Positions 8,481 to 17,187 of a stretch of 64,000 nt of DNA are shown here, piece after piece. A program made the translations under genes and the position numbers. The stretch lies in NCBI GenBank assembly GCA_963754125.1, contig CAVWEX010000001.1:372001-436000 (forward strand), read 5' to 3'. Numbering within the stretch: the first letter of the stretch is position 1; every line of letters starts with the position of its first letter. This stretch comes from RPQJ01 sp963754125 (GTDB taxonomy: Bacteria; Pseudomonadota; Gammaproteobacteria; Steroidobacterales; Steroidobacteraceae). A model generated the notes under the pieces. The model did not search any database and was not told the DNA's origin. It saw only the letters and a list, made by a program, of their open reading frames with translations.

Positions 8481-8517
8481 GACAGGGCCCCTGATCTGCC
8501 GATCAGAAGCCCTGTCT
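8481..8517 (-). terminator. Nested hairpin terminator after the VPLPA-CTERM gene
   Basis: GACAGGGC pairs with GCCCTGTC, and inside it CTGATC pairs with GATCAG around TGCC, giving a bulged stem-loop. On the minus strand it is followed by CCTTTTGG. It sits 20 bp after the stop of the CTERM gene. Confidence 0.7.
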
Positions 8518-8537
8518 CGAATCCACCTGACCTGCGG

Positions 8538-9230
8538 TTACGCCGCCAAGGTACCCGCCCTTCGACGGCGACCGAGTGCGAAGAGTCCGAACAGGCCCGA
8601 CCCGAGGAGCCAGGCAGCCGCCGGGATTGGCACTGCGGTGATCTCGGCCGCGCTCACGTAGAACTGCTCGTTGTTGAATGCGAGGAGAATCTCCTGATTC
8701 GCATCGAGCAGGAGGCCGCCGAAATCGACGGCGCCCTGGGTCTTCGCGTTGAGCAGAAAATTCGTGAACCAGGTGACGCCGCCGTCGATGGAGTAGTCGA
8801 ACTTGTGCGTTGGGAGGAAAGGTGGGTCGCTCGGATGCAACTCACCGCGGAAAGAAAGGCTGTTCAGAAGTACGGAGGTGCCCCAACTCAACCCGAGGAC
8901 CTCCCCTTCCGTCACGTTGTCATCGCTCGACGGGCTGCACTGGTCCCCGGCAACCAGCAATTTGCAGACGCCGATGCCGGCTTGGCCCTTGTCGAAATAC
9001 GCATAGGGAGAGACCCCCAAATCGTCGTCGGAAGCGGAACCGGAATATCCCCTGGCGGTCGTCGCGATCGGAACGTGGATCGACGAGAACGCCGTGCCCT
9101 CCATGGCCTTCTCGCCCGACACCAAGTCGATGTGCTTGATGAAGTCGAGCGTCATCGCACCGACCGACCCGGCCGAGAGCATGGCCGCCGCGCCGAGCGC
9201 CGCGGCAAGGTTCGAACTGTTCCTCTTCAT
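8538..9230 (-). CDS. VPLPA-CTERM-type exported protein
   Basis: 230-residue protein with a Sec signal peptide (MKRNSSNLAAALGAAAMLSAG, cleavage near VGA-MTL) and a C-terminal sorting tail: VPIPAAAWLLGSGLFGLF followed by ALGRRRR. This tripartite tail (VPxPA motif, hydrophobic helix, arginine cluster) marks substrates of an exosortase-like envelope sorting system. The mature part (about 185 residues) contains LDFIKHIDL, four Cys within the middle (CKLLVAGDQC), and beta-rich segments such as KFDYSIDGGVTWFTN; I do not recognise a catalytic motif. No exosortase gene is in the window. The gene has its own sigma-54-like promoter at 9271-9286 and a terminator, so it is a monocistron. Confidence 0.88.
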   Translation of the reverse strand: MKRNSSNLAAALGAAAMLSAGSVGAMTLDFIKHIDLVSGEKAMEGTAFSSIHVPIATTARGYSGSASDDDLGVSPYAYFDKGQAGIGVCKLLVAGDQCSPSSDDNVTEGEVLGLSWGTSVLLNSLSFRGELHPSDPPFLPTHKFDYSIDGGVTWFTNFLLNAKTQGAVDFGGLLLDANQEILLAFNNEQFYVSAAEITAVPIPAAAWLLGSGLFGLFALGRRRRAGTLAA

Positions 9231-9270
9231 TTTCCGAATCCCCGAGCAAGTGACTGGTCGATGTGAAATT

Positions 9271-9286
9271 TGCAAAAAGTGGGCCA
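9271..9286 (-). promoter_or_regulatory. Sigma-54-type -24/-12 promoter
   Basis: Read on the minus strand: TGGCCCACTTTTTGCA. GG and GC are separated by exactly 10 bases, as required for RpoN promoters (consensus TGGCAC-N5-TTGCA), 40 bp ahead of the CTERM gene's ATG. The surrounding 9231-9442 stretch is unusually AT-rich for this genome and holds no gene. Expression of CTERM genes has been tied in other bacteria to a sigma-54 regulator (PrsR), which makes the site plausible. Confidence 0.6.
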
Positions 9287-9442
9287 CGAGAAAATTGCCA
9301 GCAAATACAGACCATTGCGATCTGACGTAGCCAGCGCATGTAAAGAAGTCCGACGGCGGTGCCCGTCCGCGCGTGCCGTCGGCACCGCTGGCTCGACTCG
9401 AGAGCCGGGATCCCGCCGCGGACTCACGGCGGGCGAACCGGT

Positions 9443-10810
9443 TCAGACGAGCGGCTCGAAGCGCGCGGTGAAATGCCGCAGCTGCGGTGGCTGGGACACG
9501 ATGCGCAAGCCACGCAGTGAATCGCGCTTTCGGACGACCTCCTCGAACACCTCGACGAGGTAGTCGGCGTGCGACTGCGTGTATACGCGCCGCGGCATCG
9601 CGAGGCGCACGAGATCCATGTCGGCCGGCACCTCGGTCCCGTCGGGCCTCTGGCCGAACATCACGGTGCCGATCTCGCAGGCACGTATGCCGCCGAGCAC
9701 ATACAGTGACACGGCCAGTGACTGCCCAGGATACTCGAGCGGCGGAATGTGCGGCAGGAAGCGACGCGCATCCACGAACACCGCGTGACCGCCCACCGGG
9801 CGAACGATGGGGACGCCCAGAGCCGTGAGCTTCTCGCCGATGTACTCATTCGTCCGCACGCGGTAGCGCAGGTACTGCTCGTCCACGATCTCCCCGAGGC
9901 CCACCGCGATCGCGTCGAGATCGCGACCGGCGAGGCCGCCGTAGGTCGGGAAGCCCTCGGTGAGGATCAGCCGGTTGCGCGCGGCGGCGGCGAGCGTGTC
10001 GTCGTTCACGGCCAGCCAGCCGCCGATGTTGGCGAAGGCGTCCTTCTTGGCGCTCATGGTCATGCCGTCGGCCACGGCGAACATGTCGCGCACGATGTCC
10101 TTGACGCTGCGCGCGCCTTGCCCCGGCTCGCGGCACTTGATGAACCAGGCATTCTCGGCGAATCGGCAGCCGTCGATGATCAGCGGCTTGCCGTGGCGGC
10201 GGGCGATCTCTGCCGTGGCACGGATGTTCTCGAGGCTCACGGGCTGGCCGCCGCCCGCGTTGTTGGTGACCGTCAGCATCACGATCGGAATCCGCTCGCC
10301 CGATTCGACCAGCAGTTGCTCGAGGCGTGCGAGGTCGATGTTGCCCTTGAACGGATGCAGGTCGTCCGGGTCGTGCGCCTCGCGGATGACGAGGTCCACG
10401 GCCTCGGCGCCGGTCGCCTCGATGTTGCCGCGCGTGGTGTCGAAGTGCGTGTTCGACGGTATCAGGCGGCCCGGGCCTCCGACGATCGAGAACAGGATCG
10501 CCTCCGCTGCCCGCCCCTGGTGCGTGGGGATGACGTGGCGGAAGGGCATCAGCTCGCGCACCGCCGTCTCGAAGCGATAGTAGGACGGCGATCCCGCATA
10601 GGACTCGTCGCCGCGCATCACCGCAGCCCACTGCTCGGCGCTCATGGCGCTCGTGCCGGAATCGGTGAGCAGGTCGATGATCACGTCGTCCGAATGGAGG
10701 CCGAACAGGTTCCAGCCGGCTGCGGCGAGCAGGCGGCGGCGCTCCTCGGCGGTCGTGAGACGGATCGGCTCCACGACCTTGATGCGAAACGGCTCGATGA
10801 TGGTCTTCAT
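9443..10810 (-). CDS. tnaA: Tryptophanase (L-tryptophan indole-lyase)
   Basis: 455-residue PLP-dependent beta-eliminating lyase (EC 4.1.99.1) converting tryptophan to indole, pyruvate and ammonia. PLP lysine is in MSAKKDAF; other marks are IDLLTDSGTSAMS, THQGRAAEAI, FPTYGGLAGRDL, GGHAVFVDA and the ending LRHFTARFEPLV. The substrate-choosing segment reads HFDTTRGN: the Asp in FDTT is the tryptophanase state, where tyrosine phenol-lyases have Thr. Start ATG at 10810 has AGGA eight bases upstream; another ATG at 10819 has no usable spacing. No tnaC leader or tnaB permease is seen. It is divergent from ahpC. A paralogue of the tyrosine phenol-lyase type is at 62163-63574. Confidence 0.92.
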   Translation of the reverse strand: MKTIIEPFRIKVVEPIRLTTAEERRRLLAAAGWNLFGLHSDDVIIDLLTDSGTSAMSAEQWAAVMRGDESYAGSPSYYRFETAVRELMPFRHVIPTHQGRAAEAILFSIVGGPGRLIPSNTHFDTTRGNIEATGAEAVDLVIREAHDPDDLHPFKGNIDLARLEQLLVESGERIPIVMLTVTNNAGGGQPVSLENIRATAEIARRHGKPLIIDGCRFAENAWFIKCREPGQGARSVKDIVRDMFAVADGMTMSAKKDAFANIGGWLAVNDDTLAAAARNRLILTEGFPTYGGLAGRDLDAIAVGLGEIVDEQYLRYRVRTNEYIGEKLTALGVPIVRPVGGHAVFVDARRFLPHIPPLEYPGQSLAVSLYVLGGIRACEIGTVMFGQRPDGTEVPADMDLVRLAMPRRVYTQSHADYLVEVFEEVVRKRDSLRGLRIVSQPPQLRHFTARFEPLV

Positions 10811-10842
10811 GGCCGGCATCCTATCAAGGCGCCGGACTTTTG

Positions 10843-10879
10843 ATCGTCATCCTCTATTGCTTCCAGCGAATCAATCAAT
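10843..10879 (+). promoter_or_regulatory. Possible OxyR binding site upstream of ahpC
   Basis: Four tetranucleotides ATCG, CTAT, AGCG, CAAT, each separated by exactly seven bases, match the OxyR layout ATAG-N7-CTAT-N7-ATAG-N7-CTAT at 12 of 16 positions. It lies 85 bp ahead of the ahpC start and 33 bp from the divergent tryptophanase start. The agreement is partial, so this is a candidate only. Confidence 0.4.
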
Positions 10880-10963
10880 TGGCCCTACCGGCGGCCGGCC
10901 CGCATCATGCCGTCCACGAGTTTCGAACTCCCGACGTTCAACCTTACCCCCGGAGATACCGCC

Positions 10964-11530
10964 ATGACCCCGATCATCAATTCCACCATCAAGCCTTTCA
11001 AGGCAACTGCCTACCACAACGGCGAGTTCGTGCAGGTGTCGGACGCCGACCTGAAAGGCCAGTGGTCGGTGTTCTTCTTCTACCCCGCCGACTTCACGTT
11101 CGTGTGCCCGACCGAGCTTGGCGACGTCGCCGATCTCTACAAGGAGTTCCAGAAGATTGGCGTAGAGATCTACAGCGTCTCGACGGACACCCACTTCACG
11201 CACAAGGCCTGGCACGACGCCTCGGACACGATCAAGAAGATCGAGTACCCGATGGTCGGCGACCCGACCCACGCGATCAGCCGCAACTTCGGCGTGCTGA
11301 TCGAGGATGAGGGCCTGGCGCTGCGCGGCACCTTCGTCGTGAACCCCGAGGGCGTGATCAAGGTCGCCGAGATCAACGACCTCGGCATCGGCCGCGACGC
11401 CAAGGAACTGCTCCGCAAGGTGCAGGCCGCCCAGTACGTCGCCGCCCACCCGGGCGAGGTCTGCCCTGCCAAGTGGACGCCGGGCGCCAAGACGCTGGCT
11501 CCGTCGCTCGATCTGGTCGGCAAGATCTGA
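10964..11530 (+). CDS. ahpC: Alkyl hydroperoxide reductase subunit C (2-Cys peroxiredoxin)
   Basis: 188-residue cytosolic peroxidase that reduces hydrogen peroxide, organic peroxides and peroxynitrite. Peroxidatic Cys48 is in DFTFVCPTEL, the resolving Cys in GEVCPAKW near residue 167; the bacterial AhpC signatures YPADFTFVCPTE, STDTHFTHKAWHD and YPMVGDPTHAISRNFGVL are present. Start ATG at 10964 has GGAG upstream and matches the family N-terminus (INSTIKPFKATAY). It is re-reduced by AhpF, encoded next. Two consecutive GC-rich hairpins separate it from ahpF, likely making ahpC the more abundant product. Confidence 0.97.
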   Translation: MTPIINSTIKPFKATAYHNGEFVQVSDADLKGQWSVFFFYPADFTFVCPTELGDVADLYKEFQKIGVEIYSVSTDTHFTHKAWHDASDTIKKIEYPMVGDPTHAISRNFGVLIEDEGLALRGTFVVNPEGVIKVAEINDLGIGRDAKELLRKVQAAQYVAAHPGEVCPAKWTPGAKTLAPSLDLVGKI

Positions 11531-11541
11531 CGCAACCCCCA

Positions 11542-11568
11542 GCCCGCACCACCCCCCCCGGTGCGGGC
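11542..11568 (+). terminator. First hairpin between ahpC and ahpF
   Basis: GCCCGCACC (11542-11550) pairs with GGTGCGGGC (11560-11568) around an A/C-rich loop, 11 bp after the ahpC stop. There is no T-tract, so it is more likely a 3'-end stabiliser or pause element than a terminator. Confidence 0.6.
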
Positions 11569-11576
11569 GCTCCGAA

Positions 11577-11606
11577 GGGGCCCTCCTCACGGAGGGCCCC
11601 GCTTTT
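11577..11606 (+). terminator. Attenuating terminator between ahpC and ahpF
   Basis: GGGGCCCTCC pairs with GGAGGGCCCC around TCAC and is followed by GCTTTTG, a weak T-tract. It lies only 31 bp ahead of the ahpF start, so read-through rather than a separate promoter probably feeds ahpF. Confidence 0.75.
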
Positions 11607-11637
11607 GAACATGCCCACCGCCCCGCAGGACATCGCC

Positions 11638-13260
11638 ATGCTCGACGCCAACCTCAAGCAGCAGCTGCAGACCTACCTCGGCCGCATGATTCGGCCGATC
11701 GAGATCGTCGCGACGCTGGACGCCAGCGACGCTGCAAGTGAGCTGCGCGCGTTGCTCGAGGACGTCGCATCCCTCTCGGAACTGATCACGCTCCGGCAGC
11801 GCGACGCCGACGGCAGCGTCCGAGCTCCGTCCTTCAGCGTGAGCCGGGTCGGCTCCGAGATGGGCATCCGCTTCGCCGGCATCCCCATGGGCCACGAGTT
11901 CACCTCGCTGGTGCTGGCACTCCTGCAGGCGGGCGGTCACCCCCCGAAGGCCGACGTCGCGGTGATCGAGCAGATCAAGGCGCTCGACGCCGATCTCGAC
12001 TTCGAGGTGTACATCTCGCTCTCCTGCCAGAACTGCCCGGACGTCGTGCAGGCACTGAACCTCATGGCGGTGCTCAACCCGCGCGTGCGCGCGACGATGA
12101 TTGACGGCGCGCTGTTCCAGGCCGAGGTCGAGGCCAAGCAGATCATGGCCGTCCCCACCGTGCACCTGAACGGCCAGCCGTTCGGCCAGGGCCGCATGTC
12201 GGTGGAGGAGATCCTCGCCAGGCTCGATACCAATGCCGGCGCGCGCCAGGCCGCCGCAATCAGTGAGAAGGCCCCGTTCGACATGCTGATCGTCGGAGGC
12301 GGCCCGGCCGGCGCCTCGGCGGCGATCTACGGCGCTCGCAAGGGCATCCGCACGGGCGTCGTCACCGAGCGCTTCGGCGGCCAGGTGCTCGATACCATGG
12401 GCATCGAGAACTTCATCTCCGTCACCGAGACCGAGGGCCCGAAGCTCGCCGCCCAGCTCGAGAACCACGTCAAGACCTACGACGTGGACATCATGAACCT
12501 GCAGAGGGCGGAGGCACTCGAGCGTGACGTTGAGGCCGGGCTGCTGACCGTGAAGCTCGCCAGCGGCGCGACGCTGCGCAGTCGCAGCGTCATTCTCTCC
12601 ACCGGCGCCCGCTGGCGCGAGATGAACGTGCCCGGCGAGCGCGAGTACCGCGGCCGCGGTGTCGCCTACTGCCCGCACTGCGACGGACCGCTGTTCAAGG
12701 GCAAGCGCGTCGCGGTGATCGGCGGCGGTAACTCGGGGGTCGAGGCCGCGATCGACCTCGCGGGCATCGTCGGTCACGTCACGCTGATCGAGTTCGACGG
12801 CCAGCTGCGGGCGGACGATGTGCTGCAGCGCAAGCTGCGCAGCCTGCCGAATGTGCGCGTGATCGTCTCGGCGCAGACCACCGAGGTACACGGTGCCGGC
12901 GGCAAGGTGAACGCGCTGAGCTACCGCGACCGCCGGACCAACGAGACGCACCGCGTCGAGCTCGAGGGCGTGTTCGTGCAGATCGGCCTGCTGCCCAATA
13001 CCGAGTGGCTGAAGGGCACGATCGCACTGAGCCCACGTGGCGAGATCGAGGTGGACGCCCGCGGCCAGACCTCGCTTCCCGGTGTGTTCGCCGCCGGCGA
13101 CGCCACGACGGTGCCGTACAAGCAGATCATCATCGCCATGGGCGAGGGCTCGAAGGCGGCGCTCGGGGCCTTCGACCACCTGATCCGCGCCTCGGCGCCG
13201 GCGGCCCCGGCGACGCAGGCGGTTACATCGGCGAAGGCCGAGGAGGCCGTGGCGGCCTGA
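11638..13260 (+). CDS. ahpF: Alkyl hydroperoxide reductase subunit F
   Basis: 540-residue flavoprotein passing electrons from NADH to AhpC. The N-terminal tandem thioredoxin-like domain (about 1-200) carries CQNC; the thioredoxin-reductase-like part has the FAD motif IVGGGPAGASAA, the redox pair in YCPHCDGPLF, the NAD motif VIGGGNSGVEAA and the FAD-binding GVFAAGDAT. The ATG at 11638 follows AGGA with good spacing and gives the family N-terminus MLDANLKQQLQ; an ATG at 11611 is the alternative. The last 20 residues are an Ala/Thr-rich extension beyond the usual end. Downstream of ahpC behind two hairpins. Confidence 0.96.
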   Translation: MLDANLKQQLQTYLGRMIRPIEIVATLDASDAASELRALLEDVASLSELITLRQRDADGSVRAPSFSVSRVGSEMGIRFAGIPMGHEFTSLVLALLQAGGHPPKADVAVIEQIKALDADLDFEVYISLSCQNCPDVVQALNLMAVLNPRVRATMIDGALFQAEVEAKQIMAVPTVHLNGQPFGQGRMSVEEILARLDTNAGARQAAAISEKAPFDMLIVGGGPAGASAAIYGARKGIRTGVVTERFGGQVLDTMGIENFISVTETEGPKLAAQLENHVKTYDVDIMNLQRAEALERDVEAGLLTVKLASGATLRSRSVILSTGARWREMNVPGEREYRGRGVAYCPHCDGPLFKGKRVAVIGGGNSGVEAAIDLAGIVGHVTLIEFDGQLRADDVLQRKLRSLPNVRVIVSAQTTEVHGAGGKVNALSYRDRRTNETHRVELEGVFVQIGLLPNTEWLKGTIALSPRGEIEVDARGQTSLPGVFAAGDATTVPYKQIIIAMGEGSKAALGAFDHLIRASAPAAPATQAVTSAKAEEAVAA

Positions 13261-13393
13261 TCCCGAGGGCGTGCCGCAGTCTCGGCAATCCGTGATGCGG
13301 CTCCCGTTCCGACACCCTAGACTTCGGGTACTTTCGTCCCGACCGTCCGCCCGGCGGCGGTCGCGTTCAACCTCGATTCACGGAGTACCCGTC

Positions 13394-14065
13394 ATGAAGC
13401 GCACGATCGCCCTGCTTGGCCTCGCGGCCCTGGTCAGCACCCCGGCCGTTGCCGCCGATCGGGGCTTCTACTTCGGCCTCGATGCCGGCCAGTATGCGTA
13501 CGACCTCGACCAGCGGGGCATCGACCGGATGATCGAGGGGTCGCTCGCGGACGTCGGTCTCACGGTGCTCGACGGCCAGTCCTCGACCAGCGAGGACGGC
13601 TTCACCTACGGCATCATCTTCGGCTACCAGATCCTGCCCTACCTCGCCGCCGAGGCGGCGTACGTGGACCTCGGCGACGCGGAGTACCGGGGCAACAGCC
13701 AGGTGAGCGACGGCACGACCAATGCCGGGATGAACGCGCAGCTCACCGCGGAGAGCTCGGGTGCGACCGTGTCGGTACTCGGCATCCTGCCCGTGTTCGC
13801 CTCCGGCTGGGACGTGTATGGCCGCGCCGGCGTGTACTTTGCCAGCAACGACGTCGCCGCCCGGATCTCGATCGACGGGATCTCGGAGCAGGAAAGCGAT
13901 TCGTCCAACTCGACGGAATTCCTCTGGGGCGTGGGCGCCGGCTACACGCGCGGCGACTGGACCGTGCGGCTCGACTTCCAGCAATTCACCGACGTGGGCG
14001 ACTCGGATACGACCGGCGACGTCAGCGTGAACCGCATCGTGCTCGGAGCCGTCTACCGGTACTGA
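13394..14065 (+). CDS. Outer-membrane beta-barrel protein (OmpA/Ail-like barrel)
   Basis: 223-residue protein with a Sec signal peptide ending AVAADRG and a mature part made of alternating aromatic/polar strands: GFYFGLDAGQYAYDL, GFTYGIIFGYQI, YLAAEAAYVDLGDAEYRG, WDVYGRAGVYFAS, EFLWGVGAGYTRGDWTVRLDFQQF, ending VNRIVLGAVYRY, a C-terminal strand with a terminal aromatic residue that suits BamA recognition. It looks like an eight-stranded barrel of the OmpA-like transmembrane superfamily with no periplasmic peptidoglycan domain. Role in the outer membrane unknown. Start at ATG 13394. Confidence 0.87.
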   Translation: MKRTIALLGLAALVSTPAVAADRGFYFGLDAGQYAYDLDQRGIDRMIEGSLADVGLTVLDGQSSTSEDGFTYGIIFGYQILPYLAAEAAYVDLGDAEYRGNSQVSDGTTNAGMNAQLTAESSGATVSVLGILPVFASGWDVYGRAGVYFASNDVAARISIDGISEQESDSSNSTEFLWGVGAGYTRGDWTVRLDFQQFTDVGDSDTTGDVSVNRIVLGAVYRY

Positions 14066-14116
14066 CCTGACGGCGAGTGACCTGACACCGGACCGCCGGG
14101 CAGGTACGCTTCGCCG

Positions 14117-15786
14117 ATGACCACTCCGAAGATCCTGTCCCGCGCAGTCGTCGCGGGCCTCCTGGGCCTGCTCGTCGGCTGTGCCGGCACGCGCGACGAC
14201 GCAGCCAGCCCGGCTACGCCCGCCCTGTCCGAAGCCCGCTACCGCGCCCACATCCAGCGCCTCGCCTCGGACGAGTTCGCGGGGCGTGCCCCGCGCACCG
14301 AGGGCGAAAGGAAGACCCTCGCGTACATCGAGGGGGAGTTCCGCAACGCGGGGCTCGAGCCCGGCGTCGGCGGCAGCTTCCTGCAGCCCGTGCCGCTCGT
14401 CGAGATCACGACGCACGCCGACGCGACGATGGACGTTCGCGGCTCGGGCGGCCGCCTCGCGCTGCGTTACGCCGACGACATGGTGGTGTGGACCCGGCGG
14501 CCCGTACCCGATTCCCGACTTAAGGATGCCGAGGTGGTGTACGCCGGCTACGGCATCGTCGCACCCGAATACGGCTGGAACGATTACGCCGGGCTCGACG
14601 TGCGCGGCAAGCTCGTCCTCGTGCTGGTCAACGACCCGGGCTTCGCCACGCAGGACCCGGCGCTGTTCAGCGGCAACACCATGACCTACTACGGCCGCTG
14701 GACCTACAAGTTCGAGGAAGCGGTTCGCCAGGGCGCCGCCGGGCTGCTCGTGATCCACGAGACCGCGCCGGCCGCCTACCCCTGGGCCGTGGTGCGCAAC
14801 GGGGCCGCGCAGCCGCAGTTCGATCTCGTCCTCGAGGACCCGGCCTCGCAGCGCCTCGCGCTCGAGGGCTGGGTGACCCACGAGGCTGCGGGCCGCGTGC
14901 TCGCGCTCGCCGGCCGGGACTACGAGACGCTGAAGCGTGCCTCAGCACAGCGCGGCTTCCGCGGGACGTCGCTCGGGGTCACTGCGAGCGTCGGCGTGCG
15001 CAACGACGTCGCAGCGGGGAGAGTCGCACAACGTCGTCGGCCTCGTGCGCGGCAGCGAGCGACCGGACGAGGTGTTCGTGTACACGGCCCACTGGGACCA
15101 CCTCGGCACGTTGCCGGTTGCGGAAGACGGGGCCGACGCGATCTTCAACGGCGCATCCGACAACGCCACGGGCGTGGCCGCACTGATCGAGCTCGGCCGC
15201 GCGTTCGCCGCGACGAAGCCGCAACCGAAGCGGTCGCTGATGTTCGTCGCCGTCACGGCCGAGGAATCCGGCCTGCTCGGCAGCGAGCACTTCGCGCGCG
15301 AATCCGCCCGTGCCGGTCGCGCAGATGGCCGGCGGGCTCAACATGGACAACCTCTCGCCGCTCGGCGAGGCGCGCGATCTCGTGGTGATCGGCTACGACG
15401 CTTCAGAGCTCGACGACTACCTGCGCCGCGCGGCGGCGAAGCAGGATCGCGTGCTCGCGCGCGAGCCCACGCCCGAGAAGGGCCTGTACTACCGCTCGGA
15501 TCACTTCAACCTCGCCAAGCAGGGCGTGCCGATGATCTACCCCAAGGCGGGCGTGGACCTGCGGACGGGCGGCGTGGCAGCAGGCCGCGCCTGGCTCGAC
15601 GAGTACGTCGCGAAGCACTACCACAAGCCCTCCGACGAGTACGACCCCGGCTGGGACGTCGGCGGCACGCTGCAGGACCTCGCCGTGTACTACGACGTCG
15701 GCCTCGCGGTCGCGAACAGCGACGAGTGGCCGAACTGGCGCGAAGGCAACGAGTTCCGGGCGATCCGCGACCGGAGCCGGCAATAG
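14117..15786 (+). pseudogene. M28 family peptidase lipoprotein, frame broken twice
   Basis: Exported zinc peptidase anchored by a lipobox (LLGLLVGC) with a PA domain insert (VVYAGYGIVAPEYGWNDYAG) and the M28 metal ligands YTAHWDHLG, GASDNATGVAA, VTAEESGLLGSEH and SDHFNLAKQGVPM. The frame shifts near 15014 (after RNDVA, before RGESHNVVG) and near 15304 (after HFARE, before PVPVAQMAGGLNMD); each is repaired by removing one base. Corrected length is about 555 residues, normal for this clade of M28 lipoproteins. As with the gene at 3226-4915, I think the sequence rather than the gene is faulty. Next to a convergent three-lipoprotein operon. Confidence 0.82.
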
Positions 15787-15788
15787 CT

Positions 15789-16466
15789 TCACGGAGGCGC
15801 CGGCTCCTCCCACGTGGCCCAGCGAAGGTAGTGCCGCTCGGACCTGTGGTAGGGCACCAGCAGGATCAGCCCGGTCGACGATTCGTACAGTTCCGCCACC
15901 AGCGATCCGTCGGCGGCGCGCCGGAATCGGCGGGACAGCGTGTTGACGCCGCCCGACGCGTAGGCCAGCGCAACGCTCGTCCCCATCAATGTGTTGGTTG
16001 CCTTGCTTTCGCCCTCGTCGGAGAGCGCACTCGCATGCTCGACGATCTCGAGGACGCCTTTCTCGCAGCGAAATTCGCCGGCGGAGCTGCGCAGCACGCG
16101 CGTGCCGTATTTCGTCGTCACGACCAACTGGTCGGCCTCCGGCTGGCTGAGCTCGATCCACCCGTCCGAGGGGGCGATGCCATCGACGCCCAGCGCCCAG
16201 TCGAGCTCGAGCTGGCAGCGCCAGTCGGCCTTGTACGCCCGGGACTCACCCGCGTAGCAGGTCCCCGTCTCGACGGCCTCGACGTGATACCGGCCAGCCA
16301 GGACCGGACAGCCCGACGCCGGTGCGACGGCCAGGGCCGGCCAGTAGTCCGGATAGGGATCCTTGGTCACGCACCCGTCGAGTCCCACCGCGGCAGCCAG
16401 CACCAGCGCGAGCCGTGGAACCCGCCGCCGGGCCGGGTCGATTGCGCTTGCGTGCAGACGTCGCAT
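15789..16466 (-). CDS. Uncharacterised lipoprotein, third gene of a lipoprotein operon
   Basis: 225-residue protein; basic N-terminus and hydrophobic stretch RLALVLAAAVGLDGC ending in a lipobox-like site. The mature part has five cysteines (including GCPVL, TGTCYAG, WRCQLELDW, EFRCEKG), is Trp/Tyr-rich and mostly beta by composition. I do not recognise a family. It begins 4 bp after the stop of the preceding lipoprotein gene, so it is the last gene of a three-gene operon (17618 to 15789) and may work with them in the outer membrane. Confidence 0.7.
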   Translation of the reverse strand: MRRLHASAIDPARRRVPRLALVLAAAVGLDGCVTKDPYPDYWPALAVAPASGCPVLAGRYHVEAVETGTCYAGESRAYKADWRCQLELDWALGVDGIAPSDGWIELSQPEADQLVVTTKYGTRVLRSSAGEFRCEKGVLEIVEHASALSDEGESKATNTLMGTSVALAYASGGVNTLSRRFRRAADGSLVAELYESSTGLILLVPYHRSERHYLRWATWEEPAPP

Positions 16467-16470
16467 TTCC

Positions 16471-17187
16471 TTACTCCGTGATCAGCGACAGCGCGTACTC
16501 GCTCGACCCGATGGGCTCCGCCGCCATCAACGCGAGGCGCAGGCGACCGTCCGGATGGACGCGCCGCAGCGTCTCCACCACGGAATCGAGGCAGGCGCGA
16601 CGCACGCTCGACTCGGTCGTGGCGTGGACGATCAGCCCGTAGAAGAATCCGACCGCGACATCCGTACCCTCGGCGCGCGTGCGCAGTGCGTCGAGGACCT
16701 CGCCACGGGCAAGATCCACGATCAGCATCAGCGCCGACCCCTGCGTGGTATTCGCCTGCGCCCCGTAGAAGCCATAGGCCGTGCCCACGAAAAGACCGTG
16801 CTCGTCGGGCAGGCCGGTGAGGACCGGCCCGACCACCACGAGATAGTCCGCACCCGAGGCGGCGAGCAGCGCGTGACGCTCCGGATCGAGCAGCCGCGAC
16901 AGGCGCCAGTCGCCCTCCGGAAAGACCGCCGCCCGGAACGCGAGGCTGTCGATGATCTCGAATTCCCGATCACGCCGGCGCAGCGCGACGGACGTGTCCT
17001 CGAGGAGTTGCCGCGGGCCAACGGTGAGCAGCACGCGATCGGCGCGCTCGAGGCGCACCGGCGTGCTGGAGGACTCCGTCGGCGGGCTGTAGGGAACGAC
17101 CACGCAGCCCGCGACCAGGGTCGCGACCACCCCGACGGCCAGAAGCCCCTTGATGCGACAACCAACCGGGGCGTGTGACCGCTGCAT
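16471..17187 (-). CDS. Uncharacterised lipoprotein, second gene of a lipoprotein operon
   Basis: 238-residue protein starting at an ATG whose bases overlap the stop of the upstream gene (ATGA). Signal segment IKGLLAVGVVATLVAGC carries a lipobox. The mature part contains VRLERADRVLLTVGPRQLLEDTS, GADYLVVVGPVLTGLP, a Gly/Tyr/Phe-rich segment GTAYGFYGAQAN and ALMLIVDLARGEVLDALR, which resembles lipoproteins of the CsgG/GNA1162-like fold that report a 'get value or default' beta-alpha pattern, but this is only resemblance. Coupled on both sides within the operon. Confidence 0.7.
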   Translation of the reverse strand: MQRSHAPVGCRIKGLLAVGVVATLVAGCVVVPYSPPTESSSTPVRLERADRVLLTVGPRQLLEDTSVALRRRDREFEIIDSLAFRAAVFPEGDWRLSRLLDPERHALLAASGADYLVVVGPVLTGLPDEHGLFVGTAYGFYGAQANTTQGSALMLIVDLARGEVLDALRTRAEGTDVAVGFFYGLIVHATTESSVRRACLDSVVETLRRVHPDGRLRLALMAAEPIGSSEYALSLITE

